Shown here in pieces: positions 16,150 through 23,565 of a stretch of DNA of 29,216 nucleotides (position 1 is its first letter; each line of letters opens with the position of its first letter). This DNA is from an uncultured Oscillospiraceae bacterium (GTDB lineage: Bacteria; Bacillota; Clostridia; Oscillospirales; Acutalibacteraceae): NCBI GenBank assembly GCA_900548545.1, contig URKX01000029.1:1-29216 (forward strand), in the 5' to 3' direction. The position numbers and the translations under genes were made by a program. Under the pieces are notes generated by a model that searched no databases, was not told where the DNA came from, and was given only the letters and a program-made list of their open reading frames with translations.

Positions 16150-17637
16150 TTACTTGTGATAGAGCTTTTTGGACTGGTACTGAGGTTCGCAGGTGAGGTT
16201 GACCCCCAGGCGGCGGAAAGTGTCCTCGTCTACGTGGGAGAGGATCACCGTGGAGTGGACCTCGCAGCCCCGCAGCTTGGGGAGCTGCTGCATGGCCAGC
16301 TCGGCGGTGGGGTTGGTGGCTGCCGAGATGGACAGCGCCACCAGGATCTCGTCGGTGTGGAGCCGGGGGTTTGCGCTGCCCAGATGGGTGGTCTTTAGCT
16401 TTTGGATAGGCTCGATGACAATGGGGGAGATCAAATGGATGTCCTTTTGGATGCCGCCCAGGGCTTTCAGTGCGTTGAGCAGCGCGGCGGAGCTGGCGCC
16501 CAGCAAGGCGGAGGTCTTGCCGGTGACGGTGCGGCCGTCAGGCAGCTGGATGGCTGCCGCGGGCAGGCCGGTTTCCTCGGCGCGCTCCATGGCTGGGCCG
16601 ATAACAGCCCGGTCTTCCGGGGTGATGCCCGCCTTGTTCATCAAAAGCTCTACCTTGTACACCTCGTCCCCAGTGAGGCTGCCTTGGCGCTGCTCGCACA
16701 GGGTGTTGTAGTACCGGCGGATGATCTCTTGGCAGGCGGCCTTGCAGCAGGCCTCGTCGTCCACAATGCAGTTGCCCGCCATATTTACGCCCATGTCCGT
16801 GGGGGACTTGTAAGGGGACTGGCCCATGATCTTCTCTAGCATGGCATTCAACACCGGGAACACTTCCACGTCCCGGTTGTAGTTGACCGCAGTTTCCCCA
16901 TAGGCTTCCAGGTGGAAGGGGTCGATCATGTTCACGTCGTTCAAATCGGCGGTGGCGGCCTCATAGGCCAGGTTCACGGGATGGTTTAAGGGCAGGTTCC
17001 AGATGGGGAAGGTTTCAAACTTGGCGTAGCCCGCCTTGATGCCCCGCTTGTTCTCGTGGTACAGCTGGGACAGGCAGGTGGCCATCTTGCCGCTGCCGGG
17101 GCCGGGGGCGGTGACCACCACCAGGCTGCGGGAGGTTTCCACATATTCGTTTTTGCCAAACCCCTCGTCGCTGACGATGAAGGGGATGTTGGAGGGGTAA
17201 CCCGGGATGGTGTAGTGGCGGAACACCTTGATGCCCAGGGATTCCAGGCGCTTTTGGAAAGCCTCGGCGGCGGGCTGGGCCGCGAACTGGGTCAGCACCA
17301 CGCTGCCCACATACAGGCCAATGCCCCGGAAGGCGTCGATCAGCCGCAGCACGTCCATGTCGTAGGTGATGCCAAGGTCCCCCCGGACTTTGTTTTTCTC
17401 AATGTCGCCGGCGTTGATGACGATGACGATCTCCGCCTGGTCCTTCATTTGTTGCAGCATCTTCACCTTGCTGTCCGGCAAAAAGCCCGGCAGCACCCGG
17501 GAGGCGTGGTAGTCGTCAAACAGTTTGCCGCCAAACTCCAAATAGAGCTTGCCTCCAAACAGGTTAATGCGTTCCTGGATCTTCTCCGACTGCGTGCGGA
17601 GATATTGCTCGTTGTCAAAGCCGATGAGGTTGCCCAT
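16150..17637 (-). CDS. DUF1846 family protein
   Basis: Member of the DUF1846 family, 495 aa, close to the usual length. The N-terminus IGFDNEQYLRTQSEKIQERI and the block GGKLFDDYHASRVLPGF are typical. The family is widespread in Firmicutes and has known structures but no established function that I can state. A P-loop-like GPGSGKMATCLSQLY (about 182-196) hints at phosphate or nucleotide binding. I chose the ATG at 17637 with GGGGGAA upstream over a TTG six codons earlier. It has its own promoter and terminator and so appears to be a single-gene unit. No membrane segment or signal peptide is seen. Confidence 0.9.
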   Translation of the reverse strand: MGNLIGFDNEQYLRTQSEKIQERINLFGGKLYLEFGGKLFDDYHASRVLPGFLPDSKVKMLQQMKDQAEIVIVINAGDIEKNKVRGDLGITYDMDVLRLIDAFRGIGLYVGSVVLTQFAAQPAAEAFQKRLESLGIKVFRHYTIPGYPSNIPFIVSDEGFGKNEYVETSRSLVVVTAPGPGSGKMATCLSQLYHENKRGIKAGYAKFETFPIWNLPLNHPVNLAYEAATADLNDVNMIDPFHLEAYGETAVNYNRDVEVFPVLNAMLEKIMGQSPYKSPTDMGVNMAGNCIVDDEACCKAACQEIIRRYYNTLCEQRQGSLTGDEVYKVELLMNKAGITPEDRAVIGPAMERAEETGLPAAAIQLPDGRTVTGKTSALLGASSAALLNALKALGGIQKDIHLISPIVIEPIQKLKTTHLGSANPRLHTDEILVALSISAATNPTAELAMQQLPKLRGCEVHSTVILSHVDEDTFRRLGVNLTCEPQYQSKKLYHK

Positions 17638-17717
17638 AGTCCCAAATTCCCCCAATACCCAAAAAATCTCTCGGAAAAACAGACGCGGTTTTCGCGCCTA
17701 TCCCCACAATTATTTTT

Positions 17718-17746
17718 ATTATAACAGATTTTCTCCTCTTTCACAA
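17718..17746 (-). promoter_or_regulatory. Promoter of the DUF1846 gene
   Basis: Minus strand: TTGTGA (17746-17741), a 17-bp spacer, then a perfect TATAAT (17723-17718). The leader is about 70 nt and includes a small CGCG/CGCG hairpin (17684-17696). Confidence 0.75.
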
Positions 17747-17789
17747 GGCGGGAAAGCTTTTCCAGTGGAAGGGTTTTTTAAAATCATGG

Positions 17790-17818
17790 GTGCAAAAACC
17801 GGAAAGATGTGATAAAAT
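17790..17818 (+). promoter_or_regulatory. Candidate promoter of the FGGY kinase gene
   Basis: TAAAAT at 17813-17818 sits 17 bp after a weak GTGCAA (17790-17795). The palindrome GTACGTAC (17819-17826) follows directly and could be an operator. GGGAGG (17838-17843) is the ribosome binding site. Confidence 0.4.
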
Positions 17819-17854
17819 GTACGTACCATTTCAACACGGGAGGTTGTTGCAACC

Positions 17855-19453
17855 ATGAACAGGGAACAGATAAAACAAGCGGTGCGCCAGGGGGAAACCG
17901 TTTTGGGGATCGAGCTGGGCTCCACCCGGATCAAAGCGGTGCTCATCGGCCCCGACCGGGCGCCCCTTGCTACGGGAGCCTTTGATTGGGAGAACCGCTT
18001 TGAAAACGGGGTGTGGACTTACCCCTTGGAGGAGGCCTGGCGGGGCATCCAAGGGGCCTTTGCCCAAATGGCGGCCCAGGTCCAGGAGCTCTGCGGGGAG
18101 CCTTTGAAGCGCCTGGGGGCTTTGGGGGTTTCCGGCATGATGCACGGCTACCTGCCCTTTGACCAGGAGGGCAACCAGCTCTGCGAGTTCCGCACCTGGC
18201 GCAACACCATCACCGAGGAGGAGGCCGGGGAACTGACGGCGCTGTTTGGGTTCAACATCCCCCAGCGTTGGAGCATCGCCCACCTGTGGCGGGCCGTCCG
18301 CCGGGGGGAGCCCCACGTGGGGCAGATCGCCTATCTGACCACTTTGGCGGGGTACATCCACTGGAAGCTCACAGGCAAAAAAGTGCTGGGTGTGGGGGAG
18401 GCCTCCGGGATGTTCCCCATTGACAGCGGCACCATGCAGTTCCACCAGGGGATGATGGGGCAGCTTGACAGCCTCTTGGAGGAAAAAGGGATCCCCTGGA
18501 AGCTGTCGGACATCCTGCCCCAGGTGCTCTGCGCCGGGGAGGACGGGGGCATCCTCACCCCAGAGGGCGCCAAGCTGCTGGACCCCACCGGCACCCTGGA
18601 GCCCGGTGCCCTTCTGTGCCCGCCTGAGGGGGACGCAGGCACTGGTATGGCGGCCACCAACTCGGTGGGGGTGCGTACCGGCAACGTGTCTGCGGGAACG
18701 TCGGTGTTTGCCATGGTGGTGCTGGAGCGGCCCCTTTCCAAGGTGTACCCGGAGATCGACCTGGTGACCACCCCCGACGGCCGTCCGGTGGCCATGGTCC
18801 ATGTGAACACCTGTACCTCGGACCTGGACGCTTGGGTGGGGATGTTCGGCCAGCTGCTGGAGGCTGCCGGGGCCAAGCTGTCCAAATCTCAGCTGTATGA
18901 GCTGCTCTACCGGCAGGCTTTGTCCGGGGAGCCGGACTGCGGCGGCCTGGTGAGCTTTAACTGCTATTCCGGGGAGCCGGTCACCGGCCTGGAAGAGGGG
19001 AGGCCCCTGTTTGTCCGTTCCCCCGAGGCAAAGCTGACCCTGGGGAATTTCATGCGCGCCCAGCTGTACGCCGCTATGGCCACCCTGAGCATCGGTATGG
19101 ACCTGCTGTGGAAAGAGGGCGTCACCGTGGAAAAGCTTTACGGCCACGGGGGCCTGTTCAAGACCAAGGGCGTGGGGCAGAAGCTTCTGGCCGGGGCCCT
19201 GGGGGTACCCGTTGCCGTGATGGAAACCGCCGGGGAAGGCGGCCCCTGGGGCATGGCCCTGCTGGCGGCCTACCGGAAGGACCGGCAGGGGGAGGAAACA
19301 CTGCCGGACTTCCTGGAGAACCATGTGTTTGCCGGGGCAGCCGGGGAGCAGGTTCCTCCCAGCCTGGAAGATCAGGAGGGCTTTGGCTGGTATATCGCCC
19401 GGTACAAGCAAGCCCTTGCCGTGGAAAAGGCCGCCGGGGAAGCCTTGCGGTGA
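17855..19453 (+). CDS. FGGY-family carbohydrate kinase
   Basis: Sugar or polyol kinase of the FGGY family (xylulokinase, ribulokinase and relatives), 532 aa. It phosphorylates a sugar with ATP in the cytoplasm. Seen: phosphate-1 motif GIELGSTRIKAVL (18-30), the sugar-region VSGMMHGYLPFD, and the C-terminal GHGGLFKTKG followed by VAVMETAGEGGPWGMALLAAY, corresponding to the adenosine-binding FGGY signature region. It belongs to the branch often annotated as xylulose kinase-like in Clostridia. No isomerase, epimerase or transporter gene adjoins it, so its sugar cannot be read from context. GGGAGG lies 11 bases before the ATG. Confidence 0.88.
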   Translation: MNREQIKQAVRQGETVLGIELGSTRIKAVLIGPDRAPLATGAFDWENRFENGVWTYPLEEAWRGIQGAFAQMAAQVQELCGEPLKRLGALGVSGMMHGYLPFDQEGNQLCEFRTWRNTITEEEAGELTALFGFNIPQRWSIAHLWRAVRRGEPHVGQIAYLTTLAGYIHWKLTGKKVLGVGEASGMFPIDSGTMQFHQGMMGQLDSLLEEKGIPWKLSDILPQVLCAGEDGGILTPEGAKLLDPTGTLEPGALLCPPEGDAGTGMAATNSVGVRTGNVSAGTSVFAMVVLERPLSKVYPEIDLVTTPDGRPVAMVHVNTCTSDLDAWVGMFGQLLEAAGAKLSKSQLYELLYRQALSGEPDCGGLVSFNCYSGEPVTGLEEGRPLFVRSPEAKLTLGNFMRAQLYAAMATLSIGMDLLWKEGVTVEKLYGHGGLFKTKGVGQKLLAGALGVPVAVMETAGEGGPWGMALLAAYRKDRQGEETLPDFLENHVFAGAAGEQVPPSLEDQEGFGWYIARYKQALAVEKAAGEALR

Positions 19454-19455
19454 CC

Positions 19456-19472
19456 CCGCAGCCGGGCTGCGG
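19456..19472 (+). other. Stem-loop after the FGGY kinase gene
   Basis: CCGCAGC and GCTGCGG form a 7-bp stem with a 3-base loop 2 bp after the stop codon. There is no T-run, so it is at best a weak terminator or a 3'-end stabiliser. Confidence 0.35.
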
Positions 19473-19541
19473 CGGCGGGCGGGCCTAAGGGGCCCCAGAG
19501 AGGGGCGCTGGAAACGATTGGGTTTGCAGCGCTCCTTTTTC

Positions 19542-19570
19542 TTGCGCCGAAGGCCGGGCTGGGGTATAAT
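19542..19570 (+). promoter_or_regulatory. Promoter of the DUF4317 gene
   Basis: TTGCGC (19542-19547), a 17-bp spacer, and a perfect TATAAT (19565-19570). AGGAGG (19591-19596) then precedes the ATG at 19606, leaving a leader of about 30 nt. Confidence 0.7.
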
Positions 19571-19605
19571 GGGAAGCATCCTGTGCAAAAAGGAGGGCTT
19601 TTCCC

Positions 19606-20766
19606 ATGAATGAAAAAGAAGTGGCAGAGCTGCGGCGGCGCTTTCGGCCGGAGAAGAGCAGCGTCAACCATGTGCGGGGCTGTTACGTCAGCCCCCAAGG
19701 GGAGGTGGTTTCCCGGTTTGACCAGTCCCTGGCGCTGATGCCCCAGGAGGAGGGGGAGAACCTGCTGAACCTGCTGCGCAAGTCCCTTTCCGGCAGCTTG
19801 GGCAGGAATTTGATCGGGGTATCCTTCTCCACGGCCCAGGTGGTGGACAGCCCGGAACACAAGCTGCTGATGGCTTTGCGGGACTCGGAGCTCAAAGACG
19901 AGGAGGCTTTGGAGGCCTTTTTCCAGGCAGTGGCCCAAAGCTTCCGGCTGGAGGATATGGGGTATTTGATCCTGCTGGCCTACGACTCCTACGATGTGCC
20001 CTACCGTGGCAAGGACGGGGGCACCTTGGAAGACGCTTCGGAAACGGTGTATTCCTACATCCTGTGCAGCCTGTGCCCGGTGAAGGAAACCAAGCCGGTG
20101 CTCAGTTACCGTGTGCCGGAGAACCTGTTTTGTAACCGGGAGGTGGATTGGACCGTGTCCGCCCCGGAAGCGGGGTTCCTGTTCCCCGCCTTTGACGACC
20201 GGTGCGCCAACCTGTACGAAACCCTGTACTACACCAAAAACACCGCCGAAAGCCACCAAGAGCTGGTGGAGACCCTGTTCCGCCAGGAGCTGCCCCCGCC
20301 TGCGGACACTCAGAAGGAAACCTTCCAGTCCCTGCTGACGGAAACCTTGGGGGCCGATTGCAGCCTGGACGTGGTGCAGTCGGTGCAGGGGCAGCTGGTG
20401 GAGATGATGGCCCAGCACAAGGAGGACCATGACCCGGAACCCCTGGTGCTGTCCAAAGGGGCCATGGAAACGGTGCTGCAGATCAGCGGGGTGGAGGAAG
20501 AACACCGGGAGGCATTTTCCCAGCGGTTTGAAGAGGAGTTCGGCGCGGACGCCCGGCTGGCGCCCCAGAATTTGGTGGACAAGCGCAAGCTGGAGATCTG
20601 CACCCCGGACGTGACCATCCAGGTGTCCCCCGACCGGGGCGACCTGGTGGAAACCCGTGTGATCGGCGGGGCAGGGTACATCCTCATCCGGGCCGAGGGC
20701 GGCGTGGAGGTGAACGGCGTGCCCATCCGCCTGGTGCCCGGGGAAGAGGAGGGGCGCCCCTTTTAA
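19606..20766 (+). CDS. DUF4317 family protein
   Basis: Member of the DUF4317 family found in Clostridia, 386 aa. The N-terminal block ELRRRFRPEKSSVNHVRGCYV (about 8-28, shortened in part) and AYDSYDVPYRGKDG in the middle are family-typical. No catalytic motif, membrane segment or signal peptide is seen, and no function is known to me. It has its own promoter and strong ribosome binding site. The gene ends 61 bp before the speD-operon promoter; only a weak CCAGGA/TCCTGG pairing (20777-20814) without T-run follows, so some read-through into the polyamine leader is possible. Confidence 0.88.
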   Translation: MNEKEVAELRRRFRPEKSSVNHVRGCYVSPQGEVVSRFDQSLALMPQEEGENLLNLLRKSLSGSLGRNLIGVSFSTAQVVDSPEHKLLMALRDSELKDEEALEAFFQAVAQSFRLEDMGYLILLAYDSYDVPYRGKDGGTLEDASETVYSYILCSLCPVKETKPVLSYRVPENLFCNREVDWTVSAPEAGFLFPAFDDRCANLYETLYYTKNTAESHQELVETLFRQELPPPADTQKETFQSLLTETLGADCSLDVVQSVQGQLVEMMAQHKEDHDPEPLVLSKGAMETVLQISGVEEEHREAFSQRFEEEFGADARLAPQNLVDKRKLEICTPDVTIQVSPDRGDLVETRVIGGAGYILIRAEGGVEVNGVPIRLVPGEEEGRPF

Positions 20767-20826
20767 CCCCGCCCAACCAGGATTTTACAAGGGCTTTACA
20801 CCCCGGTTTCCTGGAAAATATCCGGC

Positions 20827-20855
20827 TTGACAAGGGGGCAAAATCCGGTTATACT
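20827..20855 (+). promoter_or_regulatory. Consensus promoter of the polyamine operon
   Basis: TTGACA (20827-20832), a 17-bp spacer, TATACT (20850-20855). The -35 box is perfect and the -10 box has 5 of 6 matches. The expected start is near 20862, about 380 nt before the speD start codon. This is the strongest promoter in the window and it drives an unusually long leader. Confidence 0.8.
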
Positions 20856-20891
20856 TTCTAATAGTCATGGGACAGAGGCCGGAGGGCCTCC

Positions 20892-20969
20892 ATGCAAATA
20901 TGTCGCGGCTTCCCCTGGGAGGGCTCCCGCTTTTCTGGGCGTGCCGCGGGCTTTGTCGTTATTGATTGA
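20892..20969 (+). CDS. Putative 25-aa leader peptide upstream of speD
   Basis: ATG at 20892 to TGA at 20967-20969. GGAGGG (20881-20886) lies 5-6 bases before the ATG, an ideal ribosome binding site, and the promoter start would be about 30 nt upstream. The peptide starts MQICRGFPWEG and ends AAGFVVID; it has three arginines (5, 13, 17) and one tryptophan (9). The Shine-Dalgarno lies in the loop and descending arm of a hairpin. A ribosome on this ORF would open the CGCGGC/GCCGCG stem and, at the stop, cover the ATTGAG/CTCAAT stem. It could be an arrest or attenuation peptide sensing arginine or polyamines (inference). It could also be chance in GC-rich DNA. Confidence 0.4.
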   Translation: MQICRGFPWEGSRFSGRAAGFVVID

Positions 20970-20982
20970 GTTAAAAGCTCAA

Positions 20983-21053
20983 TTTTATAAGTTGGTCACT
21001 TTATAACCAGCGCGGTTCGCGCACACGCATTTTTTGCGCATCAACTTGTAAAA
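20983..21053 (+). other. Branched RNA domain in the speD leader
   Basis: TTTTATAAGTTG (20983-20994) pairs with CAACTTGTAAAA (21042-21053), 12 bp with one wobble. Inside are GCGCG-GTT-CGCGC (21010-21022) and CGCA-T5-TGCG (21026-21038), giving a three-way junction. An alternative inner helix, GTTGGT (20991-20996) with ACCAGC (21006-21011), would compete with it. The AT-rich arm also resembles a promoter (TTGATT 20962-20967, 18 bp, TATAAG 20986-20991), so the inverted repeat might instead be an operator. Confidence 0.5.
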
Positions 21054-21179
21054 GGTCAATAAGCGTGGTAAAAAGTGAGTTATTTGCACTGGAGACCAGA
21101 TGGACGTATTCCGCGGGCACCCCCCAGGTGGCGCGGGCTGCTGTTCGGACGCTTTATCGAAAAACCTCGTTTCTTACAG

Positions 21180-21208
21180 GCGGTGCGCTTTGGGCGCGCC
21201 GCTTTTTT
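21180..21208 (+). terminator. Intrinsic terminator just upstream of speD
   Basis: GCGGTGCGC (21180-21188), loop TTTGG, GCGCGCCGC (21194-21202), then TTTTTT (21203-21208). The 9-bp stem has one G-U pair. It ends 32 bp before the speD ATG and lies downstream of the operon promoter, so transcription of all six polyamine genes must read through it. Confidence 0.85.
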
Positions 21209-21240
21209 ATATCACTTCACTTGCAAGGGGAGTATGGGGA

Positions 21241-21999
21241 ATGGCAGAAAAATTGAAGCTCTATGGATTTAACAACCTCACAAAAGCCCTCAGCTTTAAC
21301 ATTTACGATGTGTGTTACGCCAAAACCCCCCGGGAACAGCGGGATTACATTGCCTATATCGACGAGCAGTACAACTCGGAGCGCCTGACCAACATCCTCA
21401 CCACCCTGACGGATATGATCGGCGCCAAGGTGCTGAACATTGCCCGGCAGGACTACGATCCCCAGGGGGCTTCCGTGACCATTTTGATCGCGGAGGGCAC
21501 CATGGTCCCCGCGGGGGACACGGTGCTGGGCCACCTGGACAAGAGCCATGTGACGGTGCACACCTATCCGGAGTATCATCCGGAAACGTGCCTTGCCACT
21601 TTCCGGGTGGATATCGATGTGGCCACCTGTGGGGAGATCACGCCCCTTTCCACCTTGGATTACCTGATCGGCTCGTTCGACTCGGACATCATCACCATGG
21701 ATTACCGTGTGCGGGGCTTCACCCGGGACTTGGACGGCAAAAAGCTGTTTTTGGACCACGATGTGGTGTCCATCCAACACTATATTGACCCGGAAACGCT
21801 GCGCCGGTATGACGCGGTGGACATCAACGTGTACGAGGCCAACCTGTTCCACACCAAGATGATGGTGAAGGACATCGACCTGCAAAACTACCTATTCAAC
21901 ACCGACGCCTATGAGCTGCCTCCCCGCACCCGCCTGGAGATCATGCAGAACCTGCGGCGGGAGATGATTGAGATTTTCAGCGGGCGGAATATTTTTTAA
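21241..21999 (+). CDS. speD: S-adenosylmethionine decarboxylase proenzyme, E. coli-type
   Basis: SAM decarboxylase, 252 aa, makes decarboxylated SAM, the aminopropyl donor for spermidine. It is the long bacterial type, as in E. coli (264 aa). The N-terminus KLKLYGFNNLTKALSF matches E. coli SpeD nearly residue for residue. Self-cleavage is expected at Lys101-Ser102 in HLDKSHVTVHTYPE, creating the pyruvoyl cofactor; Cys130 in ATCG is the likely proton donor. The chain is about 10 residues shorter before the cleavage site than in E. coli. I chose the ATG at 21241, with GGGGAGT upstream; an in-frame ATG at 21100 would add 47 residues that encode the terminator. First gene of the polyamine operon. 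Confidence 0.95.
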   Translation: MAEKLKLYGFNNLTKALSFNIYDVCYAKTPREQRDYIAYIDEQYNSERLTNILTTLTDMIGAKVLNIARQDYDPQGASVTILIAEGTMVPAGDTVLGHLDKSHVTVHTYPEYHPETCLATFRVDIDVATCGEITPLSTLDYLIGSFDSDIITMDYRVRGFTRDLDGKKLFLDHDVVSIQHYIDPETLRRYDAVDINVYEANLFHTKMMVKDIDLQNYLFNTDAYELPPRTRLEIMQNLRREMIEIFSGRNIF

Positions 22000-22109
22000 C
22001 AGCGGGATAAACATGCGTCCGGCCCGGCCCCGGTTCTGGGGCTCCGGCTGCCCATGGCGGCGCGGCAAAGGGCGGGGCGCTTCCGCAAGTTTTACGGGAG
22101 GCGGCAGCC

Positions 22110-23564
22110 ATGCTTTCGCAAGAACACGCGCCCATTTACGAGGCGCTTCAGGAATTTGAAAAACGCCGGGTGGTCCCTTTTGACGTGCCCGGCCATAAAC
22201 GGGGCCGGGGCAACCCGGAGCTTACCCAGCTTTTGGGGCAAAAATGTGTTGGGATGGACGTCAACTCCATGAAACCCCTGGACAACCTGTGCCACCCGGT
22301 TTCTGTCATCCGGGAGGCCGAGGAGCTGGCCGCCCACGCCTTTGGGGCCGCCCACGCCTTTTTGATGGTGGGGGGGACCACCTCGGCGGTGCAGGCCATG
22401 ATCTTGTCCGTGGCCAAGCGGGGGGAGAAGATCATCCTGCCCCGGAACGTCCACCGCAGCGTGATGGGGGCTATGGTGCTGTGCGGCGCCGTGCCTGTGT
22501 ATGTGGACCCCGCCTGTGATGACCGGCTGGGCATCCCTCTGGGGATGCGCCGGGAGGACGTGGAGGCGGCCATCAAAAAGCACCCCAACGCCAAGGCGGT
22601 GCTGGTGAACAACCCCACCTATTACGGCATTTGCTCCGACATCCAGGCCATTGCCCAAATGGCCCACGAACACGGGATGCTCTGCCTGGCCGACGAGGCC
22701 CACGGCACCCACTTTTACTTCAGCGATGAGCTGCCCATGTCCGCTATGGAAGCCGGGGCCGATATGGCGGCGGTTTCCATGCACAAGTCCGGCGGCAGCC
22801 TGACCCAAAGCTCCCTGCTGCTCACAGGCCCCGCCATGCAGGAGGGCCATGTGCGGCAGATCATCAACCTGACCCAGACCACCAGCGGGTCTTACCTGCT
22901 GCTTTCTAGCCTGGATATCTCCCGGCGGAACCTGGCCCTGCGGGGCAGGGAGGCATTTTCCCAGGTGGTGAAATTGGCCGATTACGCCCGGGACGAGATC
23001 AACCGCATCGGCGGGTACTACGCCTTCTCCAAGGAGATCGTCAACGGGGACAGCGTGTTTGACTTCGACCGCACCAAGCTCTCGGTGAACACCCTGAACG
23101 TGGGCCTGGCGGGCATTGAGGTCTATGACCTGCTGCGGGATGAGTACGACATCCAGATCGAGTTCGGCGACTTGGGCAATTTCCTGGCCTACCTGTCCAT
23201 TGGGGACAGGTTGCGGGAGATCGAGCGGCTGGTCAGCGCCCTTTCCGAGGTGCGCCGCCGGTTCGGCAAGCCCGACGCCGCCGGCCTGATGCGCCAGGAG
23301 TACATCGAGCCGGAAGTGGTGCTCTCCCCCCAGGACGCCTTCTACGCGGAGAAGACGAGCCTGCCCCTCACGGAGTCTGCGGGGTACGTGTGCAGCGAGT
23401 TTGTCATGTGCTATCCCCCCGGCATCCCTATTTTGGCGCCGGGCGAGCGGATCACCCCGGAGATCGTCCAGTACATCCAGTACGCCAAGGAGAAGGGCTG
23501 CAGCATGACCGGCCCGGAAGACCCGGACATCCGCCGGTTGAATGTGTTGAAGGGAGTGTATTGA
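22110..23564 (+). CDS. speA: Arginine decarboxylase (Orn/Lys/Arg decarboxylase fold I)
   Basis: PLP-dependent decarboxylase of the aspartate-aminotransferase fold, 484 aa, the B. subtilis SpeA/YaaO type without the extra N-terminal wing domain. Seen: PFDVPGHKRG (23-32), MVGGTTSA (86-93), DEAHGTH (195-201) and the PLP lysine Lys226 in SMHKSGG. Members act on arginine, lysine or ornithine. Arginine is most likely because an agmatinase gene is in the same operon; agmatine would be the product. GGGAG lies about 9 bases before the ATG. The gene follows speD by 110 bp with no terminator between, and its stop codon is 1 base from speE. Confidence 0.88.
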   Translation: MLSQEHAPIYEALQEFEKRRVVPFDVPGHKRGRGNPELTQLLGQKCVGMDVNSMKPLDNLCHPVSVIREAEELAAHAFGAAHAFLMVGGTTSAVQAMILSVAKRGEKIILPRNVHRSVMGAMVLCGAVPVYVDPACDDRLGIPLGMRREDVEAAIKKHPNAKAVLVNNPTYYGICSDIQAIAQMAHEHGMLCLADEAHGTHFYFSDELPMSAMEAGADMAAVSMHKSGGSLTQSSLLLTGPAMQEGHVRQIINLTQTTSGSYLLLSSLDISRRNLALRGREAFSQVVKLADYARDEINRIGGYYAFSKEIVNGDSVFDFDRTKLSVNTLNVGLAGIEVYDLLRDEYDIQIEFGDLGNFLAYLSIGDRLREIERLVSALSEVRRRFGKPDAAGLMRQEYIEPEVVLSPQDAFYAEKTSLPLTESAGYVCSEFVMCYPPGIPILAPGERITPEIVQYIQYAKEKGCSMTGPEDPDIRRLNVLKGVY

Positions 23565-23565
23565 C

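Larger units (their letters stand above)
20862..21240 (+). promoter_or_regulatory. Structured 5' leader of speD: candidate attenuator or riboswitch
   Basis: This is the only gene-free stretch over 300 bp. In order it holds: a hairpin around the first SD (GAGGCC 20875-20880 with GGCCTC 20885-20890); a 25-codon ORF (20892-20969); stem CGCGGC/GCCGCG (20904-20909 with 20943-20948); ATTGAG/CTCAAT (20965-20970 with 20978-20983); a branched domain (20983-21053); a hairpin at 21111-21136; and a terminator at 21180-21208. GTGGCGCG (21128-21135) can pair with CGCGCCGC (21195-21202), the terminator's 3' arm, with one G-U pair. It is also the 3' side of the 21111-21136 hairpin, so the two folds exclude each other. 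I see no hallmark of SAM, lysine, T-box, ykkC or other known riboswitches. Confidence 0.6.

Noticed and set aside
20862..21208. Leader region as a tmRNA, RNase P RNA, SRP RNA or 6S RNA gene
   Set aside because: The length would suit tmRNA or RNase P RNA, but none of the conserved segments of these RNAs could be found, such as GAAAGTCC of RNase P or GGAAGGAAGCAGC-like SRP loops.
21100..21240. In-frame N-terminal extension of speD from an ATG at 21100, preceded by GGAG
   Set aside because: The E. coli SpeD N-terminus aligns exactly with the ATG at 21241, and the extension would encode the terminator hairpin and T-run. A minor regulatory role of this ATG is not excluded.
21065..21272. Two other open frames across the speD leader (63 and 65 codons), one arginine-rich
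   Set aside because: Neither has a ribosome binding site; they overlap the terminator and run into speD in other frames. GC-rich composition explains their openness.
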